In this document: positions 8,182-16,095 of the stretch, piece by piece
How the letters are laid out: every line of letters starts with the position of its first letter
How positions within the stretch are numbered: position 1 is the stretch's first letter
Origin: Streptomyces sp. NBC_01689
GTDB lineage: Bacteria > Actinomycetota > Actinomycetes > Streptomycetales > Streptomycetaceae
Length of the DNA: 64,000 bases
Direction of reading: 5' to 3'
NCBI RefSeq assembly: GCF_036250675.1
Contig: NZ_CP109592.1
Location: 5,704,001-5,768,000, forward strand
The notes under the pieces: generated by a model
Databases searched by the model: none
What the model saw: the letters and a program-made list of their open reading frames with translations, nothing else
What the model was told of the DNA's origin: nothing
Made by a program: the position numbers and the translations under genes

Positions 8182-9654
8182 TCAGATCGCCTGTTGCTCG
8201 TGCGAGGGCGGACCCGGTGAGCGGGTCATCTCGATGTAGCGGCTCTCATTGGTGCGGCCCGATTCGATGAGGACCCCGCGCGCGGCGAGGGTGGGTTGGA
8301 GGCGCTTGAGGCGGTCGGAGAGGACTTTCCCGGTGGTCGGCCACCCCTTGGGTAGGGGCCGGAAGTCCTCCCCCGCGTAGAGGCGGCTGAGGCAGTGCAG
8401 CCATTCCGTGGACGTCATCCGCTGCTCTGCACCGGGCTCCATGGTGTCGGCGTACCGGAGGGCCGTCTGCGCGAGGAGGTCGCCCTCGATCACGTCGTCG
8501 TTCAGGTCGTCCAGACTGGCCCGGTAGGCGGTGAGTGCCCCGAGCCCGGTCGCCGCGTCGAGTTGCGCGCACAGGTGCCCGAAGTCCGCCATCCGTAGAT
8601 CGGTAGGTGTCTCCGCCTTCACTGCGCGGACCTTGACCGTGAGGTCGAGCAGGGAGCCGAGAATGACGGGCAGGGCTTCCGCGTATTCCGTCCACAGTTC
8701 GGCTTCGGTGCGCCGGACGCGAGGTCGCTCCAACCGCAGGGGCAGGAGCCGTTCGGCGAGGTCGGCCCGGAGCACTCCTACATCGATCCCGGTCAGGAGC
8801 AGGGGCCGGCGGTAGCCGAGACGGAAGACGTCCCCATCGGTGAACAGCGCACGCTTGACGTTCTCGGCTCCGGTGACGACGCAGCACATCGCGTCGGACA
8901 GGTCCGGGGTCATGTGGGAGAGGTTGTCCAGCGCGGTGACCCAGCCGGCCGCAACCGCCGTGATCAGGTTCTCCTCATCCTTCGGCGCGCGGCGCAGATC
9001 CCCGCTCATCCCCTCGATGATCCGCACCAACATGCGCCCCCCGGTCGACTTCCCCGCGCCCTGCGGTCCGGTGAGGAACGGCGCAGGGACGGGCACGGAC
9101 GGCCCGAGACAGCCGATCAGCCACGCGATCGCCAGGCATTCGGTTTCCGCGGTGGCGAAGTTGCACAGCCGCATCAGAAGGTCGATGCCCTTGCCGTTGG
9201 TGTCCTTCGCCGGCAACGGGAGTTCCCCGGTGAGCTGTGTCCGGCGCCAGCACACCTCACGCGGGTCGGGAACGGTGATGTCCCATCCGGTGGGGTGGAT
9301 ACGGACGGACTGCCCGTCATCGCGGCCAAGGTCGAGCCACGTCGCCCCGTCGAATCCGGGAGCCACGCGGATGTGAACGGGCTGCACGTCCTCGAACAGC
9401 GCCAATGCCTCGATCAGATCCAGCGCTTCTTTGAGCGCGGTCCCGTTGAACACGCCGACCCCGTCCCGGTACATGCCGACCATGAGTTCCTGCCGGTGGC
9501 TCCCAGTCGTGCCCTGCGAGCGGATCGGACGGGCGACGGGGTGCCGGTTCTTCTGCGCATACACGGTCCCGTCCGCAGTGCGGAAGTAACGGAAGTGGCT
9601 CTGCGCGTACTCGGTGATGACCTCGCGGGCAGGATTCTTCTCGTCCTCAGCCAT
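8182..9654 (-). CDS. Helicase-like ATPase, replication protein of the element
   Basis: About 490 residues from ATG 9654, which follows the stop of the prim-pol gene by two bases. Walker A GPQGAGKST lies near residue 200, followed by a segment DEENLITAVAAGWVTALDNLS consistent with Walker B/sensor of DNA-dependent ATPases, as in the helicase half of plasmid and phage prim-pol replicases. With the upstream prim-pol gene it forms a two-gene replication unit, where some elements have one fused protein. It probably unwinds the origin and loads the replisome on the excised circle. A longer frame to 9909 overlaps the upstream gene and is rejected. Confidence 0.8.
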   Translation of the reverse strand: MAEDEKNPAREVITEYAQSHFRYFRTADGTVYAQKNRHPVARPIRSQGTTGSHRQELMVGMYRDGVGVFNGTALKEALDLIEALALFEDVQPVHIRVAPGFDGATWLDLGRDDGQSVRIHPTGWDITVPDPREVCWRRTQLTGELPLPAKDTNGKGIDLLMRLCNFATAETECLAIAWLIGCLGPSVPVPAPFLTGPQGAGKSTGGRMLVRIIEGMSGDLRRAPKDEENLITAVAAGWVTALDNLSHMTPDLSDAMCCVVTGAENVKRALFTDGDVFRLGYRRPLLLTGIDVGVLRADLAERLLPLRLERPRVRRTEAELWTEYAEALPVILGSLLDLTVKVRAVKAETPTDLRMADFGHLCAQLDAATGLGALTAYRASLDDLNDDVIEGDLLAQTALRYADTMEPGAEQRMTSTEWLHCLSRLYAGEDFRPLPKGWPTTGKVLSDRLKRLQPTLAARGVLIESGRTNESRYIEMTRSPGPPSHEQQAI

Positions 9655-9656
9655 GG

Positions 9657-10550
9657 TCACAGCCCCAACGTGGTCAGGGCGTTGGTCCACGCGTCCGTGC
9701 AGTGCCGCGGCGATTCGCCCTTGGCCTGCGCGGCACTGAACAGCCGGGCGGCGTGGGCGTCGGTGAGGCAGCCGCACCGGCCGTGCGTGGACAGCACCGC
9801 GAGGAACGTCCGGTACACGGTGGCGTGCACCGCACTCGATGCCGCGGCGATGCTCTGCTCCGCCATGGCGATCCCTCGTTCGAGATACGAGGGTGTGCGG
9901 TGCGGACACGCGCCCCGTTGGCCACTCAGGGGCGCTGAGAGCGTCTGTGGCGCCCTACGAGCCGCAGGCGGCTCATTTACTGTCAGGGCGCGCACAGCGT
10001 CCGGGAGAGCGGCCGTGACGCCCGTGCCGGGTCCGAGCCAACGGGCGTACTGCATAAGGGACTTGATGTCGATGCCGGGTCGTACGGCGTTGACGGACTG
10101 CATGGTGCCCCGGTAGATCCAGTGCTCGCCCCGGGGCGTGGTCACGGTCCGGGTGGCAGGCAGGGTCTTGCGGGCCCACGCGATGGCGGCGGGGTCGTCC
10201 AGGTCCACCACGGTCACCCCGGCGCCGCCGGGGTGGTAGGCGACCGCCGCCGCATGCCGCCACGCAGCCACCCACGCGGTGGAGTTGAGGACCTGGGGGT
10301 CGGTGGTGGCCGCGGCCCACCCGTGGCACGGCCGCGGGCAGACGCACGGTCCGGGAGTTTTCATGTTCGGCCGGCCGGCGCACGCGTTCCGTGCGCAGGT
10401 CGGGCAGTTCCCGAACGGGAGCTTCCCCCGGCGCAGGGGGAGCACCGGCAGGCCGTCAGCGGCGAGATGTAAGGCTGTGTGCAGGTGCTCGTTGATGCGG
10501 ACGGGTTCGAGCCGGGCCGGCTCTCGCCGGATGTCGGTGGGTTGCGTCAT
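9657..10550 (-). CDS. Bifunctional DNA primase/polymerase (prim-pol) replication protein
   Basis: 297 residues. The N-terminal prim-pol signature is visible: GLPVLPLRRGKLPF with a following Cys-containing stretch (CPTCARNAC and CPRPCHG, a possible zinc knuckle), the acidic metal site VVDLDDP, and TTPRGEHWIYRG with the conserved His. The C-terminus (from about 200) is a helical accessory domain. It should prime, and perhaps extend, DNA synthesis on the excised element. Prim-pol is one of the known classes of AICE initiators besides RepSA and RepAM. It is translated immediately before the ATPase. Confidence 0.88.
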   Translation of the reverse strand: MTQPTDIRREPARLEPVRINEHLHTALHLAADGLPVLPLRRGKLPFGNCPTCARNACAGRPNMKTPGPCVCPRPCHGWAAATTDPQVLNSTAWVAAWRHAAAVAYHPGGAGVTVVDLDDPAAIAWARKTLPATRTVTTPRGEHWIYRGTMQSVNAVRPGIDIKSLMQYARWLGPGTGVTAALPDAVRALTVNEPPAARRAPQTLSAPLSGQRGACPHRTPSYLERGIAMAEQSIAAASSAVHATVYRTFLAVLSTHGRCGCLTDAHAARLFSAAQAKGESPRHCTDAWTNALTTLGL

Positions 10551-10590
10551 GCTGGAGGTCTCCAGTTCGGTGTAAGCGTGCTGGGTGGAG

Positions 10591-10628
10591 AGGGCGGCCC
10601 CGGACTTTGGCGAGACAGGGGCCGCCCT
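10591..10628. terminator. Hairpin between divergent prim-pol and nuclease genes
   Basis: AGGGCGGCCCC (10591-10601) pairs with GGGGCCGCCCT (10618-10628), followed on the plus strand by TTTCG. It would insulate the rightward nuclease gene from read-through, or structure its leader. Confidence 0.5.
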
Positions 10629-10686
10629 TTCGCTGTGCCACGGAATGCGGCGGTGGGGTGTCAGTGGGGGCGGTTACTGTCGCGGC

Positions 10687-11715
10687 ATGACGACGACCGT
10701 TGATCTTGTGCCGGGCATGGTGACGACGCGTGATGCCATTGCGGCCGCTTTCGGCTGTGGCACGTTCCAGGGGATCGAGCCGGCCGCTGATGCGGGCAAG
10801 GTGTTCGTGTACTCGGACCCGTCCGCGGGTGAGGAGTACGGGTACACCTTCGACGGCCGGGCGGAAGACGACGCGTTTGGCCCGCTGTACCTGTACACCG
10901 GTGCGGGCGCGAAGGGTGATCAGAAGCCTTCCGGCCGCAATGGGGCGTTGCTGAGCCACGTGGAAAAGAAGCGTGAGCTGCATTTGTTCGTCGCGCATGG
11001 CAGGGTGCCGGGCAGTGGGGCGATGTTGCAGCGCTACATCGGCCAGATGGTGTTGGACCCCGTCAAGCCGTTTGAGGTCCGGCGCGGGCCCGGCACGGAC
11101 GGGGCGATGCGCAATGTGCTGGTCTTCCGATTCCGGCCGGCTGAGGGAACGTCGCCGGCATGGACGGAAGCCGACAACCTGCCGGCCGCGACGGCAAATG
11201 CGGTGGAGATCGTTGACCCTGCCGCGGGAGTGCCGGCGCCGGTGGTGCTGCCGCAGCAGTCTGGCGTGAAGGTCAAGAAGACTGAGCAGCACAGCACCGC
11301 GGAGACGGTCGCGGACATTCCCGCGGGGCAGCGCAAGGTCCTGCGCCGTGAGGGCGAGTTGGTGAAGGCGTTCGTCGCGCATCTGACCGCGGCGGGGCAC
11401 GAGATCCACAGCTTTCAGATCACCATCGCCGGTGAGCCGGGGGCGTTGACGCCTGATCTGTATGACGCGACGGATCACGTGCTGTATGAGGCGAAGGGGC
11501 TGACGACCCGCGCCAACGTCCGGATGGCGATTGGGCAGCTCGCCGACTACCGGCGCCACATTCCCGGACGCCGGGACCTGCTACGCGTCGCCGTGCTGTT
11601 GCCGAGCGAGCCGACCGCGGATGTGAAGGATCTCCTCGGTGAGGAGTACGTCGAGCTGGTCTACCAGACCACGGACGGCTTCGCCGGCTGGCCGCTCGCC
11701 TACAAAAAGCCGTAA
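10687..11715 (+). CDS. SRA-like domain fused to PD-(D/E)XK nuclease; putative type IV (modification-dependent) restriction enzyme
   Basis: 342 residues from ATG 10687, which has no good ribosome site; TACTGT about 7 bases upstream suggests a leaderless mRNA. Residues 20-150 resemble the SRA-like base-flipping domain found in actinobacterial McrA/ScoMcrA-type proteins (EEYGYTFDGRAEDDAFGPLY, then YTGAGAKGDQ, NGALLSHVEKKRELHLF, and RYIGQM). After a linker, residues 215-300 form a nuclease core: E223, P256-D257, E268-A269-K270 (PD-x(10)-EAK) and Q284. It is transcribed against the flanking replication and transfer genes, so it is cargo rather than transfer machinery. Expected role: cleavage of incoming modified DNA. 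Substrate modification is unknown. Confidence 0.68.
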   Translation: MTTTVDLVPGMVTTRDAIAAAFGCGTFQGIEPAADAGKVFVYSDPSAGEEYGYTFDGRAEDDAFGPLYLYTGAGAKGDQKPSGRNGALLSHVEKKRELHLFVAHGRVPGSGAMLQRYIGQMVLDPVKPFEVRRGPGTDGAMRNVLVFRFRPAEGTSPAWTEADNLPAATANAVEIVDPAAGVPAPVVLPQQSGVKVKKTEQHSTAETVADIPAGQRKVLRREGELVKAFVAHLTAAGHEIHSFQITIAGEPGALTPDLYDATDHVLYEAKGLTTRANVRMAIGQLADYRRHIPGRRDLLRVAVLLPSEPTADVKDLLGEEYVELVYQTTDGFAGWPLAYKKP

Positions 11716-11726
11716 CCCATCCCCAG

Positions 11727-12191
11727 TCAGCTGTAGAACCGGTTCCGCTTGATCACGGCTTTGCGGATGTTGACCGTGGTCCCGCCGCGGTGACCGCCGG
11801 CGGAGAAGATCTGTACGGCGATCCATCCGCCGAAGATCACGGCGGCCAGGATGATCAGTTGGGTGATGAGGGCGGTGAGTGCGGCGATGAACGTCGTCAG
11901 GAGCAGCAGCCCGCCGCACACTGCGAGGAACCCCACGCCCCCGAGGGCGACGTTCACGGCCGCCCGGGACACGGCCGGCTTAGCCGCGGCCGGCTCGGGC
12001 TGCATGGGGTTGATGGCGTACCCGGTGACGACGCGGCCGTCCGGCAGGACGACGCTCGCCACGCTCGGAACGGCTCCCGGCTGCACCGGGATGAGAGGTG
12101 CCGGGGTCACGGCGGCGGGGGTGAGCGGGGTGGGGCGGTGGACGTCCACGGCGGTCTCGTACCGGGCGGTGGGGGCGTGTTCGGGGTACAT
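11727..12191 (-). CDS. SpdB-like spread membrane protein
   Basis: 154 residues. A proline- and valine-rich N-terminus (about 1-72) precedes two TM helices: about 78-102 (AAVNVALGGVGFLAVCGGLLLL) and about 105-130. The C-terminus is basic (GGTTVNIRKAVIKRNRF), which fits interaction with nucleic acid. Position downstream of traB and this layout match Spd proteins that spread Streptomyces plasmids within the recipient mycelium. Assignment rests on topology and context rather than on a conserved motif. Confidence 0.6.
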   Translation of the reverse strand: MYPEHAPTARYETAVDVHRPTPLTPAAVTPAPLIPVQPGAVPSVASVVLPDGRVVTGYAINPMQPEPAAAKPAVSRAAVNVALGGVGFLAVCGGLLLLTTFIAALTALITQLIILAAVIFGGWIAVQIFSAGGHRGGTTVNIRKAVIKRNRFYS

Positions 12192-12227
12192 GCGGAATCC
12201 CTTCGCGATGCGGTGCAGGGAGGCGTG

Positions 12228-12248
12228 GCCACCCCCTGACGGGGTGGC
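12228..12248. terminator. Hairpin upstream of the spdB-like gene
   Basis: GCCACCCC (12228-12235) pairs with GGGGTGGC (12241-12248) with a 5-base loop. It lies between traB and the spdB-like gene, beside the 8-bp repeat cluster; it may be part of the transfer locus. Confidence 0.4.
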
Positions 12249-12283
12249 TGTGGAGGGGTGTTTCGGGGGTCTGACCTGTGGTC

Positions 12284-12396
12284 CTCCCTGACTCCCTGAG
12301 CGATCATTTGTGCAGCTCAGGGGCAGGGAGGCGGGTCAGGGAGGGGTTCAGGGAGTTCTCCCTGTCTCCCTGACCCGTCACGGGTCGGCTCCCTGT
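12284..12396. repeat. Putative clt transfer locus: cluster of 8-bp TCAGGGAG / CTCCCTGA repeats
   Basis: Perfect CTCCCTGA or TCAGGGAG at 12284, 12292, 12336, 12348 and 12366; one-base variants (GCAGGGAG or CTCCCTGT) at 12323, 12358 and 12389. Copies at 12284/12292 and 12358/12366 are exact tandem pairs with 8-bp period. TraB proteins of Streptomyces plasmids recognise short 8-bp repeats (TRS) in the clt locus and need several copies; this cluster lies directly at the traB stop codon. Plasmid TRS sequences differ between elements, so this one may be element-specific. Confidence 0.72.
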
Positions 12397-14513
12397 CATC
12401 CTTCGGCAGAAGCGGAACCGTCCGTGTCGCGGTTGGTGAGCGAGCGCAGGACGCGGTCACGGCTGACGACCATCACCCCATCGGACTTGTGCGGCTCCGC
12501 GCCGGCGTCGTCCAGGACGCGCTTGAGGTCGATGAACGACCAGCCGCCGTACGCGTCCGCGTTCAGCGCGCCGAGCCGGGCAAGGACGTCCTTGGTCCGC
12601 ACCCGCGGCGCGTCTCCGAGGACGCTGGCGATGTCGGCGAGCGGGTCGCGCTCCTCGCTCCGGTCGATGGTGGTGAGGGTGGTGACTCCGTCGCGCAGGG
12701 CCTTGGCGCGGGCGGTGATGGCCTTGGCCGCGTCGTCGTCGACGTAGTGCGTGCGCACGGTCAGGGACGACTGGCCCTTGGGGATGTCGATGCCGGACGA
12801 TGCGACGACCAGCGTTCCCTGATCCAGACCGGGCCGGAGCAGGTTCGGCGCGGCCCCGCCGTCAACGGCCTTGTCCCCGAGCGCCATCCGGGCCTGGGAC
12901 TCGGTGCCCAGGGCGAGGGAAGCGCGGGTGTGGGCGCCCTCGCGCACCAGCTTGGGAAGGTTCTGGTCGGTCGGGTCCTGCGTGCCCTGCCACATCAGGA
13001 CGTTGACGGCCCGCCCCTGGTTGTGGATCTTCCTCACGGCCATGAAGTACCGGGACGTGGCCTTGGACCCGCCGTAGAAGCGGCCGTCTTCGTCCTTGAG
13101 CGGGCACATGAACGCGACCTGCGCCTCATCGACCAGCACGATCAGCGCGGGGAACTGGGTTCCGGGCGGGGCCATCAGGCGCCGGTTCATCTCGCTCACG
13201 GCGCCTTCAACCATCTCGGTCACCTCGATCACGTGCTCATCGGTCGGCCCCTGGATCAGCGTGAGGGCGAGACCGTGGAACATGGCCCAGTCGCCGACGC
13301 CCTTGAGGTCGCCCATGAGGAACTGCACCGACCTGTCGAGGGAGAGCCACAGGGCCAGGGAGCGCAGGGCCACGGTCTTGCCCTGGTTGGACAGGCCCGT
13401 GATGAGCAGGTGGCGCTGGTAGAGGGAGAGTGCGGCTGCGTCGCCGCGCAGGTCCTGACCCCAGGGGGCGCGGCCCTTGGTGTAGTCGGCGGTCATGGTC
13501 TGGTCGGTGACCAGCGGGGACGGGCCGATCGGCTCGTCGAGCGCCCCGGAGTCCGCGATCCACAGCCGCACCGTCCGCGCCGCCTGCGGGATCATGATGA
13601 ACACCTCGTGCTCATGCCGGGACAGGTTCTCCGCGAGCTTCCGGCGCCGGTTCTGCACCTCGATCGTGGACACCCCGGACGGCAGCGTGACGTCGACCTC
13701 CACGCCACAGCCGGCGATCCGGATCGGCCCGAGCATCGACGCGCCCGCGTCGCCCATCTCCTTGATGGCGTTCCGCAGCGCGGGCACCCCGAGGTCCCGG
13801 AGCGCCTTGACGACGATCGAGGGCGTGATCGGCTCACCCTCACCGCTTCGGACGTTCGCCGGCAGCGCCCACGCGGGGGCCGCCTGCTGCTTGCTCCCGA
13901 CCGCCCACAGGGCGAGCAGCGCGAGGAACGGGCCGATCGTCACGGCCGGCCCCCACACCACCTGAACGATCCAGATGAGCAGGTTGATGAACTCCACGAC
14001 GGCCATCAAAGGGGTGACGACGTGCGTGACGTCCTTCGTAGCGACCGCCATCACGACCCCGAGGGTGACCAGACCACTGATGCCGACACCGGTTCCGACC
14101 GCTATGCCCTTGGCGGCATCGACCGGGGAGTGGAGGAGGTCCATGCGGCGGCGGTGGCGGGCCGCGCGGAACTGCTGCCCGCGCTCCTCCCACTCCGCCG
14201 CCACCTCGTAGTTCCCTGCGGCTTCCGCAGCACGGAACATCCGCTCGTACCTCGATGCGGTACGGCCGTCCCACGTCCGCTTCGCCGCGATGCGGGCGCC
14301 GCCGGCGACGTAGAGCGTGTGCCGGGCGATCGCGCGGGCGGTCGTCTTCGTCGTCTCGTGCGTGACCGCGTGCTTCACGGCCCGTCCGGAGCGCACCCAC
14401 AGCGGAACGGGCACGGCGGGGGCCGGTTCGGGGACCACGGTCAGCGTGGTCACGGTGCCAGGCTCGGGGGCCGGCGGGGTGTTCTTGTGCAGGGGAACGA
14501 CGTTCTCACTCAT
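12396..14513 (-). CDS. traB: TraB-like FtsK/SpoIIIE DNA translocase, conjugal transfer protein
   Basis: 705 residues from ATG 14513. The N-terminal 100 residues are basic and Pro/Ala-rich. TM helices lie around 140-165 and 185-230. The motor domain has Walker A GLSNQGKT near residue 375 and Walker B LIVLVDEAQ near 458; the C-terminal part (VSRDRVLRSLTNRD) is compatible with a winged-helix gamma-like domain that reads 8-bp repeats. TraB alone moves double-stranded plasmid DNA into the recipient. A cluster of 8-bp repeats lies at its 3' end. Longer starts upstream run through non-coding sequence and are rejected. Confidence 0.92.
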   Translation of the reverse strand: MSENVVPLHKNTPPAPEPGTVTTLTVVPEPAPAVPVPLWVRSGRAVKHAVTHETTKTTARAIARHTLYVAGGARIAAKRTWDGRTASRYERMFRAAEAAGNYEVAAEWEERGQQFRAARHRRRMDLLHSPVDAAKGIAVGTGVGISGLVTLGVVMAVATKDVTHVVTPLMAVVEFINLLIWIVQVVWGPAVTIGPFLALLALWAVGSKQQAAPAWALPANVRSGEGEPITPSIVVKALRDLGVPALRNAIKEMGDAGASMLGPIRIAGCGVEVDVTLPSGVSTIEVQNRRRKLAENLSRHEHEVFIMIPQAARTVRLWIADSGALDEPIGPSPLVTDQTMTADYTKGRAPWGQDLRGDAAALSLYQRHLLITGLSNQGKTVALRSLALWLSLDRSVQFLMGDLKGVGDWAMFHGLALTLIQGPTDEHVIEVTEMVEGAVSEMNRRLMAPPGTQFPALIVLVDEAQVAFMCPLKDEDGRFYGGSKATSRYFMAVRKIHNQGRAVNVLMWQGTQDPTDQNLPKLVREGAHTRASLALGTESQARMALGDKAVDGGAAPNLLRPGLDQGTLVVASSGIDIPKGQSSLTVRTHYVDDDAAKAITARAKALRDGVTTLTTIDRSEERDPLADIASVLGDAPRVRTKDVLARLGALNADAYGGWSFIDLKRVLDDAGAEPHKSDGVMVVSRDRVLRSLTNRDTDGSASAEG

Positions 14514-14602
14514 CGGGAAAGCACTCCTGACTGCCCCATGCCGGGGTGAAGTTGAAGGGGGGAAGTGCAGCGCTGTGCTGTGCGGGGTGGTGTGGGCGGG
14601 TG

Positions 14603-14920
14603 TCACCACCAGCCGGAGGACTTCTTCGCGGCTTTGGCGCGGGCGGCTTCGGTGATGAGCCGCTGACGCTCGCCATGCAGGGCGGTCAGTTCCGCGTTCA
14701 GCCGCGTCTCCGCGGCAACGGAGACGGACTCCAGCCGCTGTTCCGCGCGGGCGGGACTCTTGCCGCGGGCGACCCTGTAGGAGCCGCCGGCGAGCGCGGC
14801 AAGGACCGCGCGGCGCTCGGAACTGGTGAGCGGCCACGTCTCGCCGCGGCGGACCGCTTCGAGCTTGCGCATCGTCTTGTGGATCTCGCGGTCCAGGCGG
14901 CGCGTATCGGCGTTGCCCAT
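14603..14920 (-). CDS. Small basic coiled-coil protein, unknown
   Basis: 105 residues from ATG 14920 (MGNADTRRLDREIHKTMRKLEAV). Rich in Arg, Ala, Leu and Glu, predicted mostly helical, with SGWW at the C-terminus. It lies 89 bases upstream of traB in the same direction, so it is probably part of the transfer operon. No family recognised. The frame extends further upstream to 15517 but loses coding character there. Confidence 0.6.
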   Translation of the reverse strand: MGNADTRRLDREIHKTMRKLEAVRRGETWPLTSSERRAVLAALAGGSYRVARGKSPARAEQRLESVSVAAETRLNAELTALHGERQRLITEAARAKAAKKSSGWW

Positions 14921-14998
14921 GCTTGTTTCCCTTCGTGGGACGGGAGTTGGGGTGGGTGGGCAGAGCTGTCGTTTCTGCGGGAGCGATAAGGTCCGCGC

Positions 14999-15241
14999 AT
15001 GGGTGGGGAGATCGAGGCGCACGGCGCCGTCACAGGTGAAAACAGCACGTCCAAGGGACGTACCGAGCTGTCGAAGGCACCGAGCACTGAGGACGGGTCC
15101 TCCTGGCGCCGTCTCGCCGGGCAGATAGCAGGCGCAGCGGTTTTTCTGGCCGTGGCCGCGGATCGGCTGGGCCTGCACTTCTTTCTGTTGCTTGCGCGTT
15201 TCGCCGTGCACGCGTATTCGTGGCTCGGCCTGGGGAACTGA
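14999..15241 (+). CDS. Possible small membrane protein
   Basis: 80 residues from ATG 14999. The first 35 residues are polar; residues 40-76 are hydrophobic (QIAGAAVFLAVAADRLGL then HFFLLLARFAVHAYSWLGL), giving one or two membrane segments. TAAGGT about 8 bases upstream could be a -10 box for leaderless expression. It is on the opposite strand to its neighbours and fills a gap otherwise without genes. Could be a spurious frame. Confidence 0.4.
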   Translation: MGGEIEAHGAVTGENSTSKGRTELSKAPSTEDGSSWRRLAGQIAGAAVFLAVAADRLGLHFFLLLARFAVHAYSWLGLGN

Positions 15242-15270
15242 GCCGTACCCGCGCTCCCGGACCGGGCGTG

Positions 15271-16095
15271 CTAGGTCATGCACCAGCCGGAGTCGCAGCC
15301 GGAGTCCCATTCGTCGAACGGCAGCGTGTCCACGCCGTCCGGGATGGCCTTGCGTAGCGGCCGGTTGAAGCGGGTGAGCCAGACGTGGTCTTTGCCGCGT
15401 TCGTCGCGCCGGCGGTTGAGGAGTTCTTCGAGCTGGCACGCCTTCTCGAACAGGTCGGGTTCGTTGCGGCGCATGTCGTGCCAGGTCTCGGGCCGGTGGA
15501 AGGGGCAGAACCAGCACGAGGACTTCGGCGGCACGGGCAGCCCGGCTTGGCGGATGATGCGGGCGCAGTCGATGCGTCGGATACCGCGCTCCAGCAGCGG
15601 ATATTCGATCTGCTCGTGCGGCTCGCAGCGCCGCTTGTTGGCCCGCTGGATCTCATCGAGGCTGATCCCGATCCCGACCGTCGCCGGGATGTCCTTGGTG
15701 GCGCCGCGGCGTTTGAGCTCGTCGCCGATCACGGCGATTTTGAAGCTGGCCGTGCAGGATCGGGTGCCGGGGGCCCCGTTCGACATCCGCACCGGGATCT
15801 TCAACGACCGCGAACCCTCCCGCGTGAGGTCCTGATACAGGGTGCGAACCTCCCCCGAGCGCTTCATCACCCTGTCCAACACGACCAGCTCAAGCCCGTG
15901 CGCTTCGGCGTAGGGGATGGCGTGCTGGTGCAGGTAGCGGATGGTTCCGGGGTGTTCGGAGTCGTCGCCGACGTTGGCCATCAGGAACGTGCGATAGTCC
16001 AGCTCCCCCGTGGCCGCGAGGACCAGCGCGGCCATGGACTGCACCCCGCCACCGAAGCTGAACGCCTTCACCTGCGTGACGCTGGGAGTGTTCAT
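15271..16095 (-). CDS. PP-loop ATPase of the PAPS reductase-like family
   Basis: 274 residues from ATG 16095, overlapping the upstream stop (ATGA). The pyrophosphatase loop is SFGGGVQSMA near residue 13, a variant of the SGGxDS loop. Conserved Cys pairs occur in SSCWFCPFH and at the C-terminus (SGCDSGWCM), which may bind zinc or an Fe-S cluster. The arrangement resembles PAPS reductase/DndC-like and tRNA-thiolation ATPases, which adenylate a substrate and often transfer sulfur. Relatives are frequent in Streptomyces elements and phages, from memory. Its substrate is unknown; being in the element operon argues against sulfate assimilation and for nucleic acid modification. Confidence 0.65.
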   Translation of the reverse strand: MNTPSVTQVKAFSFGGGVQSMAALVLAATGELDYRTFLMANVGDDSEHPGTIRYLHQHAIPYAEAHGLELVVLDRVMKRSGEVRTLYQDLTREGSRSLKIPVRMSNGAPGTRSCTASFKIAVIGDELKRRGATKDIPATVGIGISLDEIQRANKRRCEPHEQIEYPLLERGIRRIDCARIIRQAGLPVPPKSSCWFCPFHRPETWHDMRRNEPDLFEKACQLEELLNRRRDERGKDHVWLTRFNRPLRKAIPDGVDTLPFDEWDSGCDSGWCMT

